Source: Rhodoblastus sp963828185 (GTDB lineage: Bacteria > Pseudomonadota > Alphaproteobacteria > Rhizobiales > Beijerinckiaceae). Taken from it: 64,000 bases of DNA. Below, in pieces: positions 26,148-34,335 of the stretch. The stretch covers positions 1-64,000 of the forward strand of contig CAWHDV010000001.1 in assembly GCA_963828185.1 (NCBI GenBank). Direction: 5' to 3'. The notes below the pieces were generated by a model. It was given only the letters and a program-made list of their open reading frames with translations, made no database searches and was not told the DNA's origin. Position numbers and translations under genes: made by a program. Within the stretch, counting starts at the first letter, position 1. Each line of letters starts with the position of its first letter.

Positions 26148-27323
26148 TCATGCCGACAATTTGGCCGCCAGCCTGCGCAGAAAGGCGACGCCTTCGGCCA
26201 TTTGCGCGATCTCGATATATTCGTCGGGCTGGTGCGCCTGGTCTATGCTGCCGGGGCCGCAGATCACGGCCGGCATGCCGCCGAACTGGAATTGCCCGGC
26301 TTCGGTCGCATAAGGCACCGCGATGGTGTGGTTGGCCTGGCTCAGCGCCAGCGCCAGGGTCGCCGCGGGCGAATCCGCCTCCTCGCGCAGGCCGGGCGCC
26401 TCGATCTCGACAAAGGTCTCGATCCGCGCGTCGGGGAAATGGACGAATCTTTCCGCCGCCAGCGCTTTGGAAAAAGCCTCCAGCCTGACCAGGGCCGAAT
26501 CCTGGCGCGCATGCGGCAGGCCGCGAAACTCCCAGAAGAATTCGCATTGCCGAGCCAGGATGTTGCGCGCCGTGCCGCCCTGGATCATGCCGACATGGAC
26601 GGTGGAGAAGGCCGGCTCGAACCGCCCGTGCGGATCGCGCTCCTGCTGCAGCTCCAAGCCGATCCGCTCGAGCGCCGCCACCAACTCGCAGGCGACATGC
26701 ACGGCGCTGACGCCGAGCCAGGGTTTCGACGAATGCGCCTCGTGGCCGGTGACGCAGGTGCGATAGGTCGAGATGCTTTTGTGCGCGTCGGCCACCTGCA
26801 TCTGCGTCGGCTCGCCGATGATGGCGAGCGCCGGGCGCGGCAGATCCTGGCCGAAGCGGGCGATCGTATCGAGGCATCCGCCGCAGGTGGTCTCCTCGTC
26901 GTAGCTGAGCAGGATATGGATCGGCCTGTTCAGCCTTGCCGCGAGAAATTCCGGCGCCATGGCGAGGCAGAGGGCGTCGAAGCCCTTCATGTCGCATGTG
27001 CCGCGGCCGTAAAGCCGATCGCCGTCGCGACGCAGCGTGAAGGGCGGCGAGGTCCATTTCTGGCCGACGACCGGCACCACGTCGGTGTGGCCGGAAAGGA
27101 CGACGCCGCCGTCGATATCCGGGCCGAAGGTCGCAAACAGCGCCGCCTTGTCGCCCGTGGCGTTGGGAATGCGCGAAAAACGGACGCCCAGGCCGAGCAG
27201 GTAGTCCTCGACGAAGTCGATCAGCGGCAGATTGCTGCGCGCGCTTTCGGTGTCGAAGGCGACGAGCCGGTCGAGCAGCGCAATGGCGCGGTCGAGCGTG
27301 GAATCGGCGGATTGGTGGGTCAT
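26148..27323 (-). CDS. argE: acetylornithine deacetylase
   Basis: An M20 zinc peptidase-like enzyme that hydrolyses N-acetylornithine in arginine synthesis. 391 aa. The metal-binding motifs are SGHTDVVPV, GRGTCDMKG, and SYDEETTCGG (catalytic Glu pair). GEPTQMQVADAHKS and VTGHEAHSS are ArgE-typical, as is the ending TEAGQFQFGGMPAVICGPG. It stands alone, convergent with the IS110 element. Confidence 0.93.
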   Translation of the reverse strand: MTHQSADSTLDRAIALLDRLVAFDTESARSNLPLIDFVEDYLLGLGVRFSRIPNATGDKAALFATFGPDIDGGVVLSGHTDVVPVVGQKWTSPPFTLRRDGDRLYGRGTCDMKGFDALCLAMAPEFLAARLNRPIHILLSYDEETTCGGCLDTIARFGQDLPRPALAIIGEPTQMQVADAHKSISTYRTCVTGHEAHSSKPWLGVSAVHVACELVAALERIGLELQQERDPHGRFEPAFSTVHVGMIQGGTARNILARQCEFFWEFRGLPHARQDSALVRLEAFSKALAAERFVHFPDARIETFVEIEAPGLREEADSPAATLALALSQANHTIAVPYATEAGQFQFGGMPAVICGPGSIDQAHQPDEYIEIAQMAEGVAFLRRLAAKLSA

Positions 27324-27443
27324 GGTCCAGTTTCCATGGGCTCTGCCATGCAGTTTACGCGCCAGAGGCGGCGAGGCAAGGACGACGAGGGCGAGCCCGC
27401 GGCCTAAACCGGCTTGGCGACAAGGACATGACGGGAAGGCTGC

Positions 27444-27851
27444 TCAGTTCAGGACCCGGCGCTCCATCGGGCTGTCGAGCGAAAAGGCGGGGATTTCGAC
27501 TTCAAAGGCGCGGCCGTCGGCGTCGACCATCCGATAGGAGCCGGACATGACGCCCGACGCCGTGCCAAGGCCGCAACCGGACGTGTAGGAGAAGCTCTCG
27601 CCCGGTTCGAGAACCGGCGTCTCGCCGACGACGCCGGGCCCGCGCACCGTCTCCACCCGGCCGTTGCCGTCGGTGATGCGCCAGAAGCGCTCCAGCAATT
27701 GCACTCTCGTCGCGCTTCGATTGACGATTTCGATCGTATAGGTCCAGAAGTAGCGATTCGCCGCGGGCTCGCTGCGATCGGGCGAAAAGGCCGGCGTGGC
27801 GGTGATGTGGACGTCGTTGGTGATGGCGCTGTACATGGCGGCAATTTGCAT
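27444..27851 (-). CDS. apaG: ApaG family protein
   Basis: 135 aa, a single immunoglobulin-like domain. YFWTYTIEIVN, LLERFWRITDGNG, VRGPGVVGETPVLEPGESF and MSGSYRMVDADG are the conserved ApaG strands. The second ATG at 27836 (MYSAITNDV) is an equally likely start. The family is linked to cobalt/magnesium efflux and Ap4A metabolism by genetics in enterobacteria, with no firm biochemical role. Confidence 0.94.
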   Translation of the reverse strand: MQIAAMYSAITNDVHITATPAFSPDRSEPAANRYFWTYTIEIVNRSATRVQLLERFWRITDGNGRVETVRGPGVVGETPVLEPGESFSYTSGCGLGTASGVMSGSYRMVDADGRAFEVEIPAFSLDSPMERRVLN

Positions 27852-27938
27852 CGGGAGCGGCGCGCCGTCGAGCCTAATTTTGGCGCATGGCGCTCAAAAA
27901 GTCGAACCTGGCTTGCTGAAAATGGCTTGGGTCGGGCG

Positions 27939-28166
27939 TCAAGCGGCGCGCCGCCCCTGATGAAGGCTGAGTGCGGTGGAGACGCCGACCAGGACGACGA
28001 TGCCGCCGGCTTCGTTCATGACGCGGATCTGGCCGCCTTCGGCGGCGCGGCCGACGGCGAGCGCGCCGATCTCCCGCCAGACGGCGCGGACGTCCTGCAA
28101 ATGGATCGATTTCATCTCGCGCCGGCCGCCGGCGGGATCGATGAACTGGAAATGATAAAGGGTCAT
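27939..28166 (-). CDS. DUF6894-like small protein
   Basis: 75 aa from the ATG at 28166 (MTLYHFQFIDPAGG). The pattern of a short N-terminal strand, a central helix (LQDVRAVWREIGALAVG) and a final strand set (QIRVMNEAGGIVVLVGVS) resembles DUF6894 proteins, common as short stand-alone genes in Hyphomicrobiales. The recognition is by pattern only. A longer start at 28211 is possible. The 270 bp upstream is unusually AT-rich and gene-free. Confidence 0.55.
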   Translation of the reverse strand: MTLYHFQFIDPAGGRREMKSIHLQDVRAVWREIGALAVGRAAEGGQIRVMNEAGGIVVLVGVSTALSLHQGRRAA

Positions 28167-28436
28167 TGCGATCTCTTTTGAATGCAACATCGGTTGAGCG
28201 ACGCGGCTCAATTAACAAAACAATATGACGGTAAAATTATGTTCGGCCGCGATCGACGTATTTCAGATTTCTGCCGCCAATCTTTTGTGAAAGAAAAATT
28301 AACAAACGTTTAATGTTGCATTGCACTATCAGGAACGATGTAGAAAATAATGCAGAAATTCGACGTAATTGTTGCGAAAGCGGTCGAAATCAAGGCGGCG
28401 CAAAACTCGGGTTAGGTAGTTTTACTTAAGGCGGCT

Positions 28437-29636
28437 CTATTCCGCGGCCGCAACTTCGGCGGCCGCGGCGTCCAGCAGTGGCCGCAGCAGATGCTCGGCG
28501 AGATGGCGGATGACCGGCGCGCACAGGCCGTCGCCGCAGAGCTTGTAGGCCTTGCTGGCCTTTTCCGGCAGAAGGTAGGAATCCGGCAAGCCCATCAGCC
28601 TCGCCGCCTCGCGCGGCGAAAGGAGGCGCGAGCGGATCGATTCGCCATGGACCTCCAAAAGGGTCTGGCGCGAACTGCCGCCGCCCGGCGTGCGCAGGCA
28701 GCCGGCCATGCCGTCGAACCGCACTTCCGCCCGCTGCTTCTTGCCGCCGTTCTCATCCGCGCGGGTGCGGCGATAGACCGCTCCGATGCTGACCCGGCCG
28801 CTGAGTTGCGTTTCGCGGATCTTTTGGCGATGCGCCGGCGCCATCAGCTCGAGCAGCCGGGCGGTGGCGGCCGGCGCCCGCCAGGGCGCTTCGGGCGGCG
28901 ACGCCTCGAGAATGTCGGCGAGATGGACATTGCGGCGGGACGGCGCGGGCAATCGCCACCAGACCCAGTCCGCCGCGAGTTTTTCCGGCAGGGCCTGCTG
29001 CGCCGCCAGCAGGGCCGGGCTGGTCCATTGCGGCTCGGCCGCATCGGCGGTCAGGCGCGGCAGCAGCGCCGCGTCGCGCGACAGGGCGTTGAAAAGCGGC
29101 CTTTGCAGCGCGACGAAGAACACGCGCGGCCGCGATTGCGGCGTGAACCAGCGCGCGTCCAGAACCAGCGCCCCGACCTGGTAGCCAAGCTCGGTCAGCG
29201 CCTCGACAATGGCGCCGAAATCGCGCTTGCCGCGCGAGGTCAGCACGCCCACGACATTTTCCAGCACGATGGCGCGAGGCGCCCGCGCCTCGTCGCGCAG
29301 CGCCCGCATTTTTTCGTGGAACAGCCAGAAGGCGCCGCTGCGCGTCCGGACGGAATCGTCGGCCGCGCCCATCCCCTTGCCGCCGCCGGCCAGCGAAAGG
29401 TCCTGGCAGGGAAAGGACGCCCAGGCGAGATCGGCATGGCCCGGCAATTCCTGCGGCGAGATCGCCGCGAGATCGCCGCAGCGAAAATCCGCGCCGCCCC
29501 AGTTGGCGCGGTAGGACTCCGCCTTGTCCGCGTCGATGTCATTGGCGAACAGGCAGGTCCAGAGCGGCCCGAGCCCGGCGCGCGCCATGCCGCCGCCAGC
29601 GAAGAATTCGTAAAAGGTCAGGCTGCGGCTGGGCAT
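28437..29636 (-). CDS. C5-cytosine DNA methyltransferase (orphan)
   Basis: 399 aa. The ordered motifs are motif I YEFFAGGGMARAGLG, motif IV ASFPCQDLSLAG (catalytic Cys), motif VI VLENVVGVL, motif VIII FTPQSRPRVFFVAL, and motif IX/X near SPREAARLMGLPDSY...GDGLCAPVI. The region between VIII and IX (about 200-300) is the target-recognition domain. No restriction endonuclease or Vsr-type nuclease is adjacent, so it is either an orphan epigenetic methylase or a remnant. A 91-aa gene lies 40 bp upstream on the same strand. Confidence 0.93.
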   Translation of the reverse strand: MPSRSLTFYEFFAGGGMARAGLGPLWTCLFANDIDADKAESYRANWGGADFRCGDLAAISPQELPGHADLAWASFPCQDLSLAGGGKGMGAADDSVRTRSGAFWLFHEKMRALRDEARAPRAIVLENVVGVLTSRGKRDFGAIVEALTELGYQVGALVLDARWFTPQSRPRVFFVALQRPLFNALSRDAALLPRLTADAAEPQWTSPALLAAQQALPEKLAADWVWWRLPAPSRRNVHLADILEASPPEAPWRAPAATARLLELMAPAHRQKIRETQLSGRVSIGAVYRRTRADENGGKKQRAEVRFDGMAGCLRTPGGGSSRQTLLEVHGESIRSRLLSPREAARLMGLPDSYLLPEKASKAYKLCGDGLCAPVIRHLAEHLLRPLLDAAAAEVAAAE

Positions 29637-29676
29637 GAAGCTCCGGACGGGGCGGAAAAGCGAATCATCGCCTCAT

Positions 29677-29952
29677 TCAAGACATGCGAGCCGCTTTTTC
29701 GCCAGCGCCCCGGCTTTCTTGTGCGCAGGAATCCGCAAAAATCGCCGCCGCCCCGCTTTGCCGCATCACGCATTCGAAGGCCCGGCGCTCGGCGGTCTTT
29801 CGCTTCTCGCCGCCGTCATATTCGATCAAAGCGGCGCGCTCCTCGTAAAGGTCGCGCAAATCCTGCGGCAGATCGTCGAGCAGGCGCCGCCAGCCGGCCG
29901 GCAGCGGCCGCGCCGCGCCTGCGTGAAGTGTGAGTTTGACGCTGCCGCCCAT
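29677..29952 (-). CDS. hypothetical protein upstream of the DNA methyltransferase
   Basis: 91 aa from the ATG at 29952 (MGGSVKLTLHAG), chosen because GGAGGCGGGC precedes it; an earlier ATG at 29979 lacks such a site. It is mostly helical and charged, with LPQDLRDLYEERAALIEYDGG, a pattern seen in small accessory proteins of plasmids and phages. No domain is recognised with confidence. Its position before the methyltransferase, 40 bp apart, suggests a two-gene unit. Confidence 0.6.
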   Translation of the reverse strand: MGGSVKLTLHAGAARPLPAGWRRLLDDLPQDLRDLYEERAALIEYDGGEKRKTAERRAFECVMRQSGAAAIFADSCAQESRGAGEKAARMS

Positions 29953-30033
29953 GCCCGCCTCCGCAAGTTGCTTTCGCAAACGTTCTTACTTTGTTCTCGC
30001 GCAAAAAGCAAGCGGCGCTGAGACGGGCGCTTT

Positions 30034-30489
30034 TCAGCCGCGATCGTCGGGCAGTATCGGCATGGGAAGGATGGAGACGCCCTCTTCGAGCAGGGCGCGG
30101 GCCTCTTCCGGCGAGGCCTGGCCGCGGATCGCCCGCTCCGGAGCGTCGCCGTCGTGAATCTTGCGCGCCTCCGCCGGGAATTCGCCGCCGACATCTATGG
30201 TGGCGTCGACGATTTTCGCGTGCAGCTCGCGCGCCATCTTGCGCAATTCGCCGTCGCCCGCGCCGATCAGCGCGACGTCCTGCTTGGCCGCCTGGCTTTT
30301 CTTCCGGCGTTCGCCGCGCGCCACGGCCGGCGCCATCACCGCCTTGCTGATCTTGGCGACGTTGCAATGAGGACAGGCGACGAGGCTGTGTTCGACCTGG
30401 AAATCGTAGGATTCGTTGCTGGCGAACCAGCTTTCGAAATCATGGCCGTTGTCGCAGACGAGGGAAAAGCGGATCATGGCGCGGCTCAA
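30034..30489 (-). CDS. DUF1178 family protein
   Basis: 151 aa. The N-terminus IRFSLVCDNGHDFESWFAS and the CPHCN pair form a small zinc-ribbon-like region, with SKAVMAPAVARG after it. The C-terminal half is helical and ends EEGVSILPMPILPDDRG, the typical DUF1178 tail. Function unknown. The start overlaps the grxC stop by three bases, a conserved alphaproteobacterial gene pair. Confidence 0.92.
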   Translation of the reverse strand: MSRAMIRFSLVCDNGHDFESWFASNESYDFQVEHSLVACPHCNVAKISKAVMAPAVARGERRKKSQAAKQDVALIGAGDGELRKMARELHAKIVDATIDVGGEFPAEARKIHDGDAPERAIRGQASPEEARALLEEGVSILPMPILPDDRG

Positions 30490-30743
30490 CCCGCCAGCAG
30501 GGCGTCGAGCTTGCCCTCGTGGCTCAATTCATAGAGATCGTCGCAGCCGCCGACGTGCTGGTCGCCGATGAAGATCTGCGGCACGGTCGAGCGTCCCCGC
30601 GCCCGCGCGGTCATTTCCTGGCGCTTCTGCGGATCGTAATCGACCCGGATCTCCTCGAAACTGGCCTGTTTCTTGGTCAGCAGGGCCTTGGCGCGGATGC
30701 AATAGGGGCAGGTCGCTGTGGTATAAATGACGATGTGCGGCAT
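30486..30743 (-). CDS. grxC: glutaredoxin 3
   Basis: 85 aa from the ATG at 30743 (MPHIVIYTTATCPYCIRAKALL). The dithiol active site is CPYC; STVPQIFIGDQHVGGCDDLYEL carries the cis-proline and the glutathione-binding GG. Cytoplasmic thiol reductant. A longer start at 30791 adds a basic stretch without homology. Co-transcribed with the DUF1178 gene. Confidence 0.94.
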   Translation of the reverse strand: MPHIVIYTTATCPYCIRAKALLTKKQASFEEIRVDYDPQKRQEMTARARGRSTVPQIFIGDQHVGGCDDLYELSHEGKLDALLAG

Positions 30744-30818
30744 TTTGGTCCTTCTCAGGGTCCTTCTACTGGGTCTCGGCCCGACCCGCAATCCCGCCTT
30801 TTTTGCCCGCCGATCAAG

Positions 30819-31622
30819 TCACCTGTCCGGCACAACTCTGGCGAAAACGAGGGCGTCGACCTGTTTCGCCCCGGCGCGCAGCAAAATTCGCGCCGCGGCG
30901 TTCAGGGTCGCGCCGGAAGTCATCACGTCGTCCACCAGCACGACCCGGCGCTCGGCCAGTTCGATCCGCCGGCCGATCGCCACTTCGAACGCGCCCTGCA
31001 TGTTCTTGACGCGCAGGCGCCGCGTCAGCCCGACCTGCGGCGGCGTCGGCTTTGGCCGCGTCAATATGTCGCTTTTCAGGGGCACGCCCGAGATTTCGCC
31101 GATCGCCTGCGCCAGCGCCGCCGACTGGTTGAAGCGCCGGCGCGCCAGCCGCAGGCGGTGCAGCGGCACGGGCACGAGCAGATCGGCCTCGCTGAGCAAT
31201 TCCGCGCCGGCGCGCGCCATCCAGCGCCCCATCGGCTCGGCCAGCTCCAGCCGGTCGCCGTATTTCAGGCGATGGACGAGCAGGCGGGCCGGGCCGTCCT
31301 CGAACCGCGCCACCGCCCGGGCGCGAGCGAAAACCGGGGGATCGGCGATGGCCGCGGCCGAGACCATGCGGCCGGATTCGCCGGCGGCGAGGTCGGCCTC
31401 GAAAGGCGTTCCCAACCGCTCGCAAAAGGGCCGCTCGATGAAGCGCATGGCGCTCCAGCAGCTCGGACACAGGCCGCCATGCTCGCCGATGGCGCGGCGG
31501 CAGGCGAGGCAGACGGGCGGATAGAGGAGGTCGAGCGCCGCCGCCCCCGCCCGTTTCAACGCTCGCACGCCCAGGCCGAGCCAGGCGGGCGCCTTCTCAA
31601 AAGTCGTGTCCAGCCGGATCAT
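30819..31622 (-). CDS. comF: ComF family phosphoribosyltransferase-like protein
   Basis: 267 aa. An N-terminal double zinc ribbon (PPVCLACRRAIGEHGGLCPSC) precedes a type I phosphoribosyltransferase fold: LVPVPLHRLRLARRRFNQSA and the PRPP loop VVLVDDVMTSGATLN. In naturally competent bacteria ComF helps uptake of DNA; in most alphaproteobacteria its role is unproved. Upstream of grxC on the same strand and divergent from a methyltransferase gene. Confidence 0.93.
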   Translation of the reverse strand: MIRLDTTFEKAPAWLGLGVRALKRAGAAALDLLYPPVCLACRRAIGEHGGLCPSCWSAMRFIERPFCERLGTPFEADLAAGESGRMVSAAAIADPPVFARARAVARFEDGPARLLVHRLKYGDRLELAEPMGRWMARAGAELLSEADLLVPVPLHRLRLARRRFNQSAALAQAIGEISGVPLKSDILTRPKPTPPQVGLTRRLRVKNMQGAFEVAIGRRIELAERRVVLVDDVMTSGATLNAAARILLRAGAKQVDALVFARVVPDR

Positions 31623-31637
31623 TGCGCCAGTTTATAA

Positions 31638-31713
31638 CATAAGCTTGGCTTACTCGTCGCGGCCGATGAATCCCTTGCGTCAACTCGGCGTCGCGTCCGC
31701 TCCTGGCCGGCTC
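31638..31713. repeat. dispersed intergenic repeat, copy A
   Basis: In the comF/methyltransferase gap, CATAAGCTTGGC is followed by CGCTCCTGGCCGG and an imperfect palindrome CCGGCTCCGAGAACCGG. The same words occur at 59355-59410, which suggests a mobile or regulatory intergenic element. Limits are approximate. Confidence 0.4.
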
Positions 31714-31777
31714 CGAGAACCGGCGAGAATCAAAAACCGGCCTTTGACGCGCCGGCGCGCGAGGGGCATAAAAAGCC

Positions 31778-32653
31778 GTGACCCAGCCTCCGCAAATCTT
31801 CGACCGCGCCTTGCTGCGCTCCCGCCTTGCCCGCGCGCTGCGCGGAACGCCTTGCGATTTCCTGATGGTTCGCGCGGTGGAGGACCTCGCCTTCCGGCTG
31901 TCCGGCATCGCCCGCGATTTTCCGCGCGTTCTCGATTTTTCCGCGCCGCATCCCGCCATCGGAGCCGTTCTGGCGGCGCCGGAGCGTTTTGTCGTTCGCG
32001 CCGCGCCGGTTGGCGAAAATCTCGGTTTTTCCGGCGCAAGCCTGGTCGCCGACGAGGAATTCCTGCCCTTCGCGCCCGAAAGCTTCGACCTCGCGGTCTG
32101 CGCCCTCAACCTGCAATTCGTCAACGACCTGCCCGGCGCGCTGGCGCAGGTCCGCCGCGTCCTGGCGCCGGACGGGCTGTTTCTCGCCGCCATGGTCGGG
32201 GGCCAGTCGCTGCGCGAATTGCGGATCTGCCTCGCGCAGGCGCAGGAGGAAATCGAGGGCGGCGCCAGCCCGCGCGTCGCGCCTTTCGCCGATCTGCGCG
32301 ATCTCGGCGGCTTGTTGCAGCGCGCCGGCCTCGCCTTGCCGGTGGTCGACGTCGACGCCTTCACCGTCCGCTACGATAGCGCCTTCGACCTGATGCGCGA
32401 CCTGCGCCTTATGGGCGCGGCCAATGCGCTGGCCGCCGGAGCGCGCCGGCCGCTGCGCCGCGATGTGGCGCTCCGCGCCGCCGCTCTTTATCGAGAGCAG
32501 TTCGCCGACGCCGACGGCCGGATTCGCGCGACTTTCGAAATTATCTGGATGTCGGGCTGGGCGCCGCACGAAAGCCAGCAGAAGCCGCTCGCTCCCGGCT
32601 CGGCGCGGGCACGGCTCAGCGACGCGCTGGGCGACAAGAGCGAAGAGTTTTAG
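31778..32653 (+). CDS. SAM-dependent methyltransferase (BioC / NDUFAF5-like)
   Basis: 291 aa. The start FDRALLRSRLARAL and the segment DEEFLPFAPESFDLAVCALNLQFVNDLPGALAQVRRVLAPDGLF match the class I methyltransferases related to BioC and the mitochondrial NDUFAF5. The glycine-rich motif I is degenerate here (RVLDFSAPHPAIG), so SAM binding may be altered. Divergent from comF, a conserved neighbourhood in alphaproteobacteria. The 3' end overlaps dsbB by 4 bp. Confidence 0.85.
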   Translation: MTQPPQIFDRALLRSRLARALRGTPCDFLMVRAVEDLAFRLSGIARDFPRVLDFSAPHPAIGAVLAAPERFVVRAAPVGENLGFSGASLVADEEFLPFAPESFDLAVCALNLQFVNDLPGALAQVRRVLAPDGLFLAAMVGGQSLRELRICLAQAQEEIEGGASPRVAPFADLRDLGGLLQRAGLALPVVDVDAFTVRYDSAFDLMRDLRLMGAANALAAGARRPLRRDVALRAAALYREQFADADGRIRATFEIIWMSGWAPHESQQKPLAPGSARARLSDALGDKSEEF

Positions 32654-33165
32654 CGCGACTTTTCGGGCGCCGCCGCCCCAAGGCCGGCGAGCAGCGTCAG
32701 GCCGGCGGAAACCAGCACGTTCCAGTCGGCGAGCGACAGGCCGAAAACGCGCACCGCGACGACATCGCAGCGCACGATGTGGATGGATTGCAATTGCCGG
32801 CGAAATTCCGCCATCGAGGCCGGCTTGACGAGATCGCCGGTGCAGTCGCTCGGCCCCGCCCAGAGCCTCCACTCGACGCCGGCGTGATAGACGCCGAAAA
32901 GGACGCTGGCGAAGAAGATCGCCGCGAGCAGGCCGAGCAGCGCGCGCGCCGCGCCGGCGCCGGAGTTGCGGGCGAGAAAGATCGCCGCCGCCGCCAGCGG
33001 CAGCGCCGCATAATAGGGAAAGCGCTGCTTCAGGCACAATTCGCAGGGCTCGAAGCCGAGCAGCTGGAAGGTCCAGGCGCCGGCGAGGGTGAGCGCCGCG
33101 CCCGCCAGCACCAGACTGGCGACAGGCAGCGGCTGCAGGAGCGCGCGGAGCTGCGGCAGGGTCAT
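32650..33165 (-). CDS. dsbB: disulfide bond formation protein B
   Basis: 171 aa from the ATG at 33165 (MTLPQLRALL). Four hydrophobic segments, the first periplasmic pair as CELC (FEPCELCLKQRFPYY) and the second pair in the loop DCTGD and HIVRCD, fit DsbB, which reoxidises DsbA and passes electrons to quinone. A GTG start 12 bp upstream is possible. Eight bases after the yqaA-like gene; the two probably form an operon. Confidence 0.9.
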   Translation of the reverse strand: MTLPQLRALLQPLPVASLVLAGAALTLAGAWTFQLLGFEPCELCLKQRFPYYAALPLAAAAIFLARNSGAGAARALLGLLAAIFFASVLFGVYHAGVEWRLWAGPSDCTGDLVKPASMAEFRRQLQSIHIVRCDVVAVRVFGLSLADWNVLVSAGLTLLAGLGAAAPEKSR

Positions 33166-33173
33166 CGGCGCCC

Positions 33174-33761
33174 TCACACCAGATGCGCGGCGAGCCAGAA
33201 GCCCCCGACGATGATCGCCAGCAGGCCGACGGTGAAGACCGCGAAATGCTGCTCCAGCTTGACGCGGAAAAAGTCGCCGAAATGGCTCATGGCGGCGGCG
33301 ATCAGGAAAAACCGCGCGCTGCGGGTGATGGCGGCCAGCAGGACGAAAAGCAGGAAATTATAGCCGAGCAGCCCGCTGACGATGGTGACGAGCTTGAAGG
33401 GTATCGGGGTGAGGCCCTTCACCAGGATGAAGGCCCAGCCCCATTTGTCATAGAAGGCGCGCAGGACGTCGATGCGCGGGCCGTAGCCGTAAAGCTGGAT
33501 GATCCAGTGGCCGAGCGTGTCGAACAGCAGCGCTCCGATCATATAGCCGAGGATGCCGCCCAGCACCGAGGCGAGCGAGCAGACGCCGGCATAGAACCAG
33601 GCTTTTCTCGGCTGCGCCAGCGACATGGGCAGGAGGATGAGGTCGGGCGGCAGCGGGAAGAACGAGCTTTCGGCGAAGGCGATGCCCGCCAGGGCCCAGG
33701 TGGAATGCCGGCTTTCGGCCAGCGACAGCGTCCAGTCATAGAGCCTTTTGAACATTTGCAT
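33174..33761 (-). CDS. YqaA/DedA family membrane protein
   Basis: 195 aa from MQMFKRLYDWTLSLAE at 33761, with MFKRL six bases later as an alternative. FAESSFFPLPPDLILLPM is the DedA/SNARE-associated signature near the first membrane segment, and GWAFILVKGLTPIPFKLVTIVSG is the second re-entrant motif. Such proteins act as lipid scramblases or flippases. Upstream of dsbB. Confidence 0.88.
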   Translation of the reverse strand: MQMFKRLYDWTLSLAESRHSTWALAGIAFAESSFFPLPPDLILLPMSLAQPRKAWFYAGVCSLASVLGGILGYMIGALLFDTLGHWIIQLYGYGPRIDVLRAFYDKWGWAFILVKGLTPIPFKLVTIVSGLLGYNFLLFVLLAAITRSARFFLIAAAMSHFGDFFRVKLEQHFAVFTVGLLAIIVGGFWLAAHLV

Positions 33762-33961
33762 CCCATCTTCCGCCGGGACCCGATTCAATCGGATCGCAAA
33801 AGGCTCTAGCATCCGCCGGCGCGGCTCGCCACTGCGCGGGAGGATTCAGTTTTATCCCCAAACAGGTTTAAAAAACGGCAAGGCTTGCGTCGGCGGCGAT
33901 TGACGCCGCAAAGTTGCGCGCTATGATCCGCGCCGCTTGCGGGGCCTTCGGGCTTTGCAAA

Positions 33962-34046
33962 GCCCCTGTGGCGGAATTGGTAGACGCGCTCGACTCAAAA
34001 TCGAGTTCCGCAAGGAGTGCTGGTTCGATCCCGGCCAGGGGCACCA
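33962..34046 (+). tRNA. tRNA-Leu(CAA)
   Basis: An 85-nt class II tRNA. The acceptor stem pairs GCCCCTG (33962-33968) with CAGGGGC (34036-34042), followed by the discriminator A and an encoded CCA. The D-loop has TTGGTAGA, the anticodon loop CTCAAAA gives CAA, a variable arm is present, and the T-arm is GGTTCGATCCC. It marks the left edge of a lower-GC insert. Confidence 0.97.
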
Positions 34047-34147
34047 CAATTTTCGGGATATTGGAAAAATGCGCTTGGTGTTTTGCGCGATGGGTTCGTT
34101 TGCCTTGTGTTTCAAGCGGCCTAATCCGCAATTGGTATCCCGCCCCC

Positions 34148-34233
34148 GTAATCCCTGTCATCCCTGTCCCCGATCCCGTAATCGCCCCAAATCGCCCGGT
34201 CCCTGTAATCCTACGGTAATCCCCCCGTAATCC
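34148..34233 (+). repeat. cluster of GTAATCC direct repeats
   Basis: GTAATCC occurs at 34148, 34205, 34216 and 34227, with near copies GTCATCC (34157) and GTAATCG (34178); the last three are spaced exactly 11 bp, one helical turn. It lies between the tRNA and the ATPase-TOPRIM gene and could be an operator or iteron-like protein-binding array. Confidence 0.55.
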
Positions 34234-34335
34234 ATCACCAATTCCCGCAATGACAGCCTCAAATGGGCACGAAGCGGCGTCAAATCCGTGCGTCCAGCTC
34301 TAGCCTGGCTTTGAATGTTGCCGCAGAGTGGTTTC

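Noticed and set aside
34141..34240. GTAATCC cluster considered as a CRISPR array
   Set aside because: Repeats are only 7 bp, with 2-50 bp gaps, no spacer-repeat regularity and no cas genes.
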